A stretch of 64,000 bases of DNA, taken from positions 95,401,969 to 95,465,968 of the forward strand of contig JAQMRL010000003.1 in the NCBI GenBank assembly GCA_035578175.1, read 5' to 3'. The notes beneath the pieces are model-generated. The model saw nothing but the letters and a program-made list of their open reading frames with translations. It ran no database searches and was not told the DNA's origin. Below are positions 57,201-64,000 of the stretch, piece after piece. This DNA is from Catonia carolina. Lineage: Eukaryota > Arthropoda > Insecta > Hemiptera > Achilidae. The translations under genes were made by a program, and so were the position numbers. Numbering within the stretch: position 1 is the first letter of the stretch; every line of letters begins with the position of its first letter.

Positions 57201-59404
57201 ATTTCATAATAATAATACGTAGTAGTTATCAATTAAAAATTGTAACATTACAAATTTACACACACACAATTTTCCAGATCAATGAATATAACTCAAGTGC
57301 CTACCAACTTATTTTAAATTTAGGTAAATTAAATGATTTTTAAAAAAATAATCAAAAAATGTATGTTTTATATTTTTACGCTATAATCTATTTCGCGTTC
57401 AGAATGCAGTATTTTTTTTTTTTTGTTTAACGTCCGACTTTTTTGCAATTACTGCTAATGCAGATGATGAAGGATGAAATGATTTTTTTTGTAACGTATG
57501 AAAATATGCCGTGCCTGAGTGGGATTCAAACCCAAGACCGCATGATGAGAGGCGAGCACGTTACCAACTACGCCAATGCGGTCGACCGAATGTAGTACAG
57601 CTTTTATGAGAACCCGTTGTTTTATCAGGCGTACAGAAAACATCAGGCACAGCCAATAAAATAACCCTCCTCCGCCGACACCATCCAAAGGTCACGGGCA
57701 AAAATATTTAGAGTTTCGCTTACCATACTCTAACAAGCTCATTTTTAATCAAAAAATTCTGGAAAAATTGCTTTCGCTTCCTAATGAAATGTAGGCCTAT
57801 TTTATTACGCTTTAAATGTTATTATTATACTATGATATTTAGATAAGGTACGCTCGAACAAAGTTGGAAGTTTATATCTCGTCACATTTTTTGCATTTCA
57901 CATCATATAACTTTTTTCTTTCAATGACAACATACGTGTTGTTGTAAAATATAAAGTTTTATCTGTAATTTGATATACGATACGTCATATGTTCGACGGA
58001 AACAGAAATAAACTTGTTTGAAAAAAATTACTGATGTGTTTGTATTATGTTATTCAATAGGAGTTTGTAAATGAGAACATGTTGTGGCGCGGAGTCGATA
58101 TTTTTACTTAGCGTAGTAGCGCTCAAACGCCCATATTAAATCCCGTACTGCATTCTGAACGTGAAATCAACTAATTTTATAGATTATGATTAGAAATAGA
58201 AAAAATTAATATTCTTCTTCACAAAAACATCAATGCACCATATATAATACCTTTAGCTGTGATTTTTGAAAATCTATCATGATCAAAATAGGTCTGAACA
58301 AGAGTAATTTTATAGTTAAATTTTTTGAATAATACAACATTTGAAATAATCAAAACCTATTTTTATTACAGAAAGTATTAATATACATACCTCGTCTGTA
58401 GTCAATGTACATGTATGAACGACTAAAAGTAATTTAATAAAACTGTATGATGCTGTAAAAATTGTATTAATGAAGCCGACCCAAAAATGTTGGTAGTATA
58501 AATTAAGACCGCTAATTGAATAGAGTGCAATATAGTATAGCGCAGCAATAATTGATATGATATTACTAGAAACAGTACATAATAATTGTAAAGAAAAAAA
58601 TGAATTAAATTCTTTATGAATATTGAATAAAAATCTATGAGTTTCCCTAATAATTTTTAATAAATATTGGTCAGGAGGATTCTGAATACTAACACGAGCA
58701 ATAAAATCATTGTCGTATTTGTAATTAAGATCATATTTATCAGAAATTGTACTGTTAATAGCTGTTTTCATTTTATTAGAAACAAACAAAGAAATTTCTC
58801 TATTTAAGGCATAATAATAAGAGCGATATAGAAGAATAAAATCAATAAATTGAATTAATACAATGAGATTTATAAATGATGCGACTACAAAACCACAACG
58901 CAGACCATTCAAAATAAAATCTAATATAAATTTAACAAAAATTATTATAATCAGTAAAAGTATTTGAAATATTTGATAAGTGAAATATGATTTATGAGGT
59001 ATTGTAATACCAATTTTTTTCATAAGATTTTCAACTTCTATAAAGCCTTTGATTGTATTTGTTAATTTTTTATAACATATAATTGCAATGGCCCACGATA
59101 TGAATGTATTTGCTGTTATATGAAGTTGTTCAAGGAGTACTAAAAGTTTACCAATTTTTGGTAGAAGATTAAAATTGTAAATCATTTTGAATACGTCAAT
59201 TCCACAATAAATGAGTGGAATTAGTAGCAAAAGTGAATATAGTGTAGTCCCATGTGATACAGAAAGAGTTTCTAACGTAAATGGTGCAAGACCAAAAATT
59301 CTACTTAAATAAAATACTGGTTTAATAGTTGAAATAAATTCAGATGACATTTTTAAAGGAAGATATTCAGGTGAATAAATGAACAATGTGACAATACAGG
59401 ACAT
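54186..59404 (-). CDS. gustatory receptor (7-transmembrane chemoreceptor), 4 exons
   Basis: Exons in transcript order are 58391-59404, 57021-57092, 54916-54999 and 54186-54242, all phase 0, joining to 408 codons and a TAA stop. The length is normal for insect gustatory receptors. Seen directly: an N-terminal KPVFYLSRIFGLAPF block, multiple hydrophobic helices, a conserved-looking CTLTTDE junction before intron 1, then LMHQNVVFTACGFFPLDFTL and, in the last exon, TYMIILIQF, the family's TY(x5)QF signature. These receptors are ligand-gated channels in taste neurons (family knowledge); the ligand cannot be inferred. Met at 59404 opens the frame; a second Met at residue 19 could be the true start. 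A Penelope element lies in intron 2 and a SINE in intron 1. No lesion was seen. Confidence 0.92.
54916..54999 (-). CDS. gustatory receptor exon 3
   Basis: 28 codons, GTTACAG acceptor, GTAGGT donor. Encodes QLMHQNVVFTACGFFPLDFT, a hallmark block of the 7tm_7 family. Confidence 0.9.
55505..56509 (+). CDS. Penelope RT C-terminus plus GIY-YIG endonuclease
   Basis: 334 codons. The first ~6 residues come from the inverted terminal repeat, so the Met is incidental. RYVDD, the RT catalytic motif, is at residues 8-12. The thumb and linker follow. GIY is at 227-229, a CxxC pair at 233-236, YIG at 240-242, then R..R...EH and a later EHMIKNKH. This endonuclease nicks DNA to prime reverse transcription (family knowledge). 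The frame is intact, but the fingers and most of the palm of RT are gone, so it is inactive for RT. Very Lys/Asn/Ile-rich. Confidence 0.92.
   Translation: MFIALSLRYVDDILVIYNEKIKGEHNIINKKLNNYYEKLKFTCEVEKDKNINFLDIKIQIINNIIETDIYRKPHVTNNTINRFSNHPWIHKINTYNNMIHRAYIYTYNNKERFNKEINYIKEIARNNGYNNIFINRLINKYLHKINQKKTHLLPLNNKEEINKNGNKYITYNYINHRIHKITNIYDKNKYKIAYKPQFPIKFILQKHNIKANVNDKEKENNQFNSCGIYKIKCNECNEIYIGKTTRSFKKRFTEHYSNYKKGNRKFSNVTEHMIKNKHNISNIKNNLEILEINNKQNEIEILEKYYIYKYNSREKLMNTQIEYDNQLIKLARLF
56590..56617 (+). ncRNA. hammerhead-ribozyme-like core in the Penelope 3' end
   Basis: CTGAAGA, then a GTGT/ACAC stem, then GAAA. This matches the conserved CUGANGA...GAAA core of hammerhead ribozymes, which are known from Penelope terminal repeats. 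The third stem and cleavage site were not established, and a U sits unpaired at the base of stem II. Confidence 0.35.
57021..57092 (-). CDS. gustatory receptor exon 2
   Basis: 24 codons, ATTACAG acceptor, consensus GTAAGT donor. Encodes VSNTSVLVHSVMNSRS..., the expected short region after TTDE in this family. Confidence 0.88.
57390..58165. repeat. inverted-repeat element in gustatory receptor intron 1
   Basis: 22-bp arms TTCGCGTTCAGAATGCAGTA.. and its complement (one mismatch) bound ~780 bp, of which 57412-57587 is a nested SINE. No coding content. Possibly a MITE; no target duplication was resolved. Confidence 0.5.
57412..57587 (-). mobile_element. tRNA-derived SINE family B, copy 3
   Basis: Minus strand: T run, CGTCCGACTTTTTTGC..., B-box GGGATTCAAACCC, head GCGAGCACGTTACCAACTAC. 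Flanked by GAATGCAGTA (57402-57411) and GAATGTAGTA (57588-57597), a 10-bp duplication with one mismatch. Confidence 0.88.
58391..59404 (-). CDS. gustatory receptor exon 1
   Basis: 338 codons carrying the N-terminus and most membrane helices. It ends ...CTLTTDE before a GTATGT donor. Strongly AT-rich and rich in Ile, Leu, Phe and Tyr. Confidence 0.92.
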
Positions 59405-61298
59405 GAAATAAAAGAAGAATTAAAAGCTATTTGAGTTATTTTGTCTAATTGTTATATTTCCTTTAATTGATTATGTAAACAACCTTAATTGATTATAAAA
59501 TAGATGATTTTACACCATATAAAATTAAAGAAGTTAATTAATAATAATTAAATTAATAGCTAAAACTTACTAATATGATTAATAATTTTATTGATTACAT
59601 TAGTTATTCAGACAGCATGCTAGCAAGACAGCACAGAGAAAATGAATCAATAGATTTCTTTAAACCTCCTTTTTGTCTTTAAACATACCGGGTAAGGCAG
59701 ATAAGGTCTCCCAAACTGACTGTACGAAAACGGAATGACATACAATTACCAATTTTTCCAATAATGTGACCATTGGCTATTTAATATAAATATTTTTGCC
59801 AAGTTGAATGTACAGAGTGTGCCGTGTCTGAAACTTTGTTTGAATCTCGTAATATTTAAATGTAAACGTGTATTTTTTTCTGGCTTAGTATGAAAGATCT
59901 ATTTATTAACTTTTAATCTGGTAAAAGAAAATTCCATATATCTTCATCCATTTCAAAATGGCAGTCAAAACTACAAAAATAATATGTTTTCACATTTTGG
60001 CCTTTACGGCAGCACACTGTACACTTTATTGTTAATTTTTAATTTCATTTTTGTTCAGATTTGAATAAGCTTTCAAACGATGTGCTGCATGACTGTATTT
60101 GAGAACATTTGGATGAGTGTCCCAAAACAGGTTTTTGAAAAAATCAAAATGGCCGTAACTCAAAAATTTCAAATGGCGAGGTAGGTCATGTGGCATATTA
60201 TTTTAAACGTATTTTTAAAAGGAAAAAATTTTTAAACATTTGTTTCTAGCTATTACCGTTATCAAAGAATAATGAAAAATGTAACTTTTTGGCTCATTTT
60301 TCCGGGTAAGATGGTTAAATAGATAAATCAATAATGTATGGGAAAATTTTTAGTAATTTCATAGAAAACTTATTTTTTACGAATCAGAAAAGCAATTCCG
60401 ACATCAGGATGATATTCAAAGTAGTTGTTTCTTTAATAAATACTGCATTGTATAAAAACTAATGACTTAAGTATGACCAAGAGAAAATGTACCGAATTAT
60501 TTTCCTACTATTAAGAAACTACAAAAATATTTTTTTTATGTTTAAACATGTGTTTAATAAGCTGATTACAAAATTTTATTTATTTTATTACATTTTTCTC
60601 AATAATGCAATTCCACATTATGTGATAGTGTAATTGTTCATTAAACGTGTTGCAAGTAATTCTATCAATTTTTTAAATTTATTTGTTTTCATTTGTACTT
60701 TTTTACTCTATTTTTGTTTGTTACTACTAACTTTCATCATCAAAATAACATATTCAAATGAATCCGTTTTTTCGAAGGCTGAACTTGTCCCGTAGTTCTT
60801 ATCCTTCTCCAAGGCATTGAATTTTTTTATAGCTCTGATGAAGTTTATGTGGGTATCTGTCACGATACAATCTTTCAGCAGCCTGACCATTGCCCAAACA
60901 TTCTCCAAATACCATCAACATATTAAGACTTCTTCATTTGAATATGTCATTTTACATGATAACACCCTCTATTTTGAGATACTGGTTTCAAAAAAAAGTA
61001 GGACAACATTTTTGTGTGTGTTGATCAACTGTATTTATAAAATACGCTCTGATGATGGTATTTATGGCTAAAATAAAAAAAACAAACAGTTAGTCATGAT
61101 AATAAAGGAAAGACCTACTGAAAAATAAAATTGATGAGCATGCATAGATTGAGAAATTATGCATATAAGATTGTTGCAGAGCTAAACTTAGAAATGAATA
61201 GAGAATAACAATATTTTATTCAGGGTTATCACAGAAGGGTCATGAACATTACTATAACTCTCATTCGCTGTTATGTAATCCCTTACAACAGGTTTGCT
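59405..61298. other. upstream of gustatory receptor; no gene recognised
   Basis: Should contain the receptor's promoter; none could be pinned down. CCGGGTAAGG at about 59688 and CCGGGTAAGATGG at about 60302 may mark an unknown element. Overlapping frames at 60708-61071 on both strands show no motif. Confidence 0.4.
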
Positions 61299-61326
61299 TA
61301 TAATAATAATAATAATAATAATAATA
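61299..61326. repeat. (TAA)n microsatellite
   Basis: About nine TAA units. It lies where the 3' tail of the minus-strand LINE to its right would be expected, and may be that tail. Confidence 0.8.
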
Positions 61327-61738
61327 GTGAATTTTTAATCCTCTCAATATTACAAACATTTACCTTATAAAATACACTTAATACTAAACTTAACTACAAA
61401 GAAAAAATAAGAAAAATAAAATAAAATAAATCAATTTACTACTACTGTATTCACTTATGACATGACCTAGAGGCCGTCTGCCAGGTTGAAGACACTAAAA
61501 CAAAAACCCTACATTAATTAAAACATGTAAGTAAATTTTAACCCTCTTGTTATAATTTATTAAAATTAAAAAAAAAACTCATTTGATTATTTGTTATCAA
61601 TAGGTAAGCCTTATTACCCACACCACGAAGCCCCCCTGTATTCACAAAGGAGAAATGCACACCCCGTAAAGCAAAATTTATTAATCTTCACTAAAAAGAA
61701 AGAAAAGAGAAATTACTTTCAGTAATTAAATTCTGTGA

Positions 61739-62545
61739 TCAGATATTTTCTATAATTGATTGCAGCCTGCTCTCCGGCATCCTTAAAACTTTCCTAATAT
61801 AACCAAAATGTATTTTCAAAACATATTGTCTAATCAAATCCACTCCAGTCTCCAAGTAAATTGCATAACTCGGAGTGTACCTTGGTAACCAAAAGATCCT
61901 CTTTAAAACATACCGCTGAAACTTTTCCAGCTCTTCCACTCCTTCACATCCCCAGACCTGAGCTCCGTATGCTATTACTGCCCTACTAACTGAATTAAAA
62001 ACCTCCCACTTACTAGATACTGAGACTTCAGCATTGGCTAAAAGGTTATTCCACACATTATTCAGAGCGAATTTAGCAGTCGTGGTTCTTTCCTTAAAAT
62101 GAGCAGAAAGTGATAATAAAGGTGTCAGTGTTATTCCTAAATATTTATAGTTATTTACAATTTCTATCGGGGTTTGACCAAATGTCCATCTTTCCCTCTT
62201 CCCCAATTTCCCTCCTCTTCTAAAAACCATTACCTTTGATTTGTCTAAATTGACTTCGAGATTCCATTTAACACAATACAACACTAGCTTGTTAATCATA
62301 CCTTGCAGTGCTTCTGGATCCGATGCCAACAGCACCAAGTCATCTGCATACAACAATAATCTAACCAATACCTTATCAATTTTTATCCCTCCTCCCAATT
62401 CATCATACAAATCATTTATAAACAAAGAAAATAACAGTGGCGATAGCAGACACCCTTGCTTGACTCCTGCAACTGTTTCAAAACCCTCTGTTAACCCTCC
62501 ACTACACCAAATAAACGACTCGGTATCAGTGTACAAACCTTTCAA
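61739..62545 (-). pseudogene. LINE RT C-terminal half after frameshift
   Basis: 268 codons in a different frame from the upstream half, continuing the RT: GVKQGCLLSPLLFSLFINDL (28-47), catalytic YADD at 66-69, NLDKSKVMVF, NNYKYLGITL, then the C-terminal region with AVIAYGAQVWG. The Met is incidental. A single-base indel separates the halves; all catalytic residues remain. Confidence 0.88.
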
Positions 62546-62565
62546 TATACTTATAAATTTACTAC

Positions 62566-63987
62566 TTAACCCAATGAATACAATTTATAGAAAAGCGCAT
62601 GCCGACTCACATGGTCAAACGCTGCTCTAAAATCTACAAAGAAAACATATAATTTTTTACCTCTCTCCTTCAAGCTGAGATTAATTGTACATAGCAAATT
62701 GAAAATGTTATCTGTGGTAGAATAACCTCGCCTAAAACCTGCCTGACATTCATTTAATAATCCATTCTTATCTACCCAATTAACTAACCTACTCAACAAA
62801 ATACCCGTAAATAGTTTTGCAATCACATTTATGAATGATATACCTCTGTAATTATTCACCAAATTAACATCCCCCTTCTTATGGATCGGAAAGATAATGG
62901 ATTTTGTAAAACTTATTGGTACCTCTTCTGTGTTTAATATGTTGTTAAATAATTTCACCACACGTCCTAAAAATACTTCTGGTGCATATTTAAAAAATTC
63001 ATAGGGTACTCTATCCATCCCTGGAGCTTTCCCATTTTTAGCTTTCTTTAATACTACAAGTAACTCTGGTAACCCTATCTCTTGATCCAGCAACTCATCT
63101 ACACAAAATGGTGCAGCGTACATAATTTTACTTGTTGCTGTTTGCCCCGTTAGCAAATTTTTAAAATAACTTACCCATTCATCCGCTTTTATTCCTGGAT
63201 CGCATTTGAATACTCTCTTTTTAAAATATCTCACGCATTCCCAGAAAACCCTAGCATCCCTAACTCCTTTAAATTTCTCTATTACCCCAGAAACAAAAGC
63301 AGCCTTTTTCTTTCTACACATATCTCTGTAATAGTACCTAGCACTCAAATATTCATTTTTGACTTCTACCGCGTTACTTTTTCTATACAAATTTAATAGA
63401 CAAAAAACCTGAATTCTAGCTTTTTCACACTCCTTATCGAACCACTCCTGCTTTGCCTTCCTCTTACCATCACTCAATACATAATTTGAGTTCCCCGAAG
63501 CGCTAGAAATCATCTTTATTAAATAATTCACTCCCTCACCCCCCTTCAACGGCACATCACATTCCTGTACACATGCCAACATTAACTTTTTTCTATATCC
63601 ATTTATCCCTCTGTCTGACCACAACAGTTTCGGCAGAAGCGGTAAGATATCCTTCTCTCCACCCATCGGTCCACAATACACCTCCACCACCACCGGCATG
63701 TGGTCTGAGAAATACTCCAAACCAACGCGAAATGACTTAATTATACCCGAACAATCCAATCCCACCGCACACAGATCCATCACAGATGATCCTTGCCCCC
63801 CAAGGTATGTGAATTCCCCACCATCATCCCCATGCACGCGACCATTTAAAATTATCAAATTTTTGTTCTCAAAGAATTCCAGCATATATCTCCCCTTTAC
63901 ATTTAATATACTATCCTTAGACCTTCTAACAGCACTCAAACCACAGTCTCGCAATAATTCCTCGTCTACAGTCTGTTCCATCCCCAC
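62566..63987 (-). CDS. LINE endonuclease end plus RT N-terminal half
   Basis: 473 codons, open at its 5' side beyond the window, so the Met is not the real start. LEYFSDHMPVVVEV (about 89-102) is the endonuclease's C-terminal SDH block. RT blocks: GKAPGMDRVPYEFFK, IFPIHKKGD..LVNNYRGIS, AGFRRGYSTTDN and FVDFRAAFDHV. The frame ends at TAA (62566) in the middle of the RT domain. Confidence 0.9.
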   Translation of the reverse strand: MGMEQTVDEELLRDCGLSAVRRSKDSILNVKGRYMLEFFENKNLIILNGRVHGDDGGEFTYLGGQGSSVMDLCAVGLDCSGIIKSFRVGLEYFSDHMPVVVEVYCGPMGGEKDILPLLPKLLWSDRGINGYRKKLMLACVQECDVPLKGGEGVNYLIKMISSASGNSNYVLSDGKRKAKQEWFDKECEKARIQVFCLLNLYRKSNAVEVKNEYLSARYYYRDMCRKKKAAFVSGVIEKFKGVRDARVFWECVRYFKKRVFKCDPGIKADEWVSYFKNLLTGQTATSKIMYAAPFCVDELLDQEIGLPELLVVLKKAKNGKAPGMDRVPYEFFKYAPEVFLGRVVKLFNNILNTEEVPISFTKSIIFPIHKKGDVNLVNNYRGISFINVIAKLFTGILLSRLVNWVDKNGLLNECQAGFRRGYSTTDNIFNLLCTINLSLKERGKKLYVFFVDFRAAFDHVSRHALFYKLYSLG

Positions 63988-64000
63988 ACGCCCGTTGCAG

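Larger units (their letters stand above)
61299..64000 (-). mobile_element. endonuclease-RT LINE, running off the window
   Basis: Minus-strand non-LTR retrotransposon: AP-type endonuclease C-terminus, RT, C-terminal region, then ~440 bp of 3' UTR ending near an (ATT)n tract on its sense strand. One frameshift at about 62550-62566 splits the ORF. The 5' end is outside the window. It differs clearly from the RTE-type LINEs elsewhere here; I would place it in the Jockey/R1/I-like assemblage only loosely. Confidence 0.88.

Noticed and set aside
60708..61071. Transposase fragment from overlapping frames on both strands
   Set aside because: No recognisable motif in either frame.
62241..62630. 129-codon plus-strand open frame
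   Set aside because: Antisense shadow of the LINE RT; no motif of its own.

Overview
This is AT-rich, intron-rich, transposon-dense animal DNA, almost certainly from an insect. The main pointer is a complete four-exon gustatory receptor gene with the family's C-terminal TY(x5)QF signature. The transposon set (RTE-like LINEs, Penelope, piggyBac, mariner, tRNA-derived SINEs, an LTR element with an F-type envelope gene) fits that. The SINE types make me lean towards a sap-sucking hemipteran, but the order is inference. There are no bacterial genes, CRISPR arrays or operons.

Host genes. (1) A long minus-strand gene runs through 2379-43093. I rebuilt 13 exons from splice sites and codon phase. 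They join without a stop into at least 478 codons: a basic proline-containing N-terminal part, an acidic Ala/Pro/Glu linker made by four tiny exons, then coiled-coil segments. I do not recognise the protein. Its introns hold most of the mobile DNA in the window. (2) A 408-codon gustatory receptor gene lies on the minus strand at 54186-59404, with a Penelope element and a SINE in its introns. (3) A frameshifted MADF-type coding relic lies at 44452-44925 on the plus strand.

Mobile DNA. The main feature is a 12.3 kb LTR element (29512-41788) with a 4-bp target duplication, near-2-kb LTRs, a primer-binding-like site and a polypurine tract. It carries an envelope-like gene of the baculovirus-F/errantivirus type, broken by one frameshift. 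No gag or pol is visible: the 5.8 kb between 5' LTR and envelope is T-rich and non-coding. The LTRs look identical for about 1.78 kb and then become unrelated at their 3' ends. The element sits in a copy of a ~400-bp dispersed repeat ('family A'). Other family A copies were hit by a young 5'-truncated RTE-type LINE (17531-18813) and by a 626-bp inverted-repeat element (18987-19612) that itself contains a family A copy.

Other elements: a piggyBac deletion derivative with intact TTAA ends (2890-3708), two decayed mariners, a Tigger/pogo-like element with a nested SINE (16006-16709), a Penelope-like element with an intact GIY-YIG domain (55455-56680), three copies of a tRNA-derived SINE, several fold-back repeats, many LINE 3' remnants, and a larger endonuclease-RT LINE running off the right end (61299-64000).

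Apart from the two host genes, nearly everything recognisable is mobile DNA or its debris. Exon and element edges were read by eye; no alignment or database search was run.
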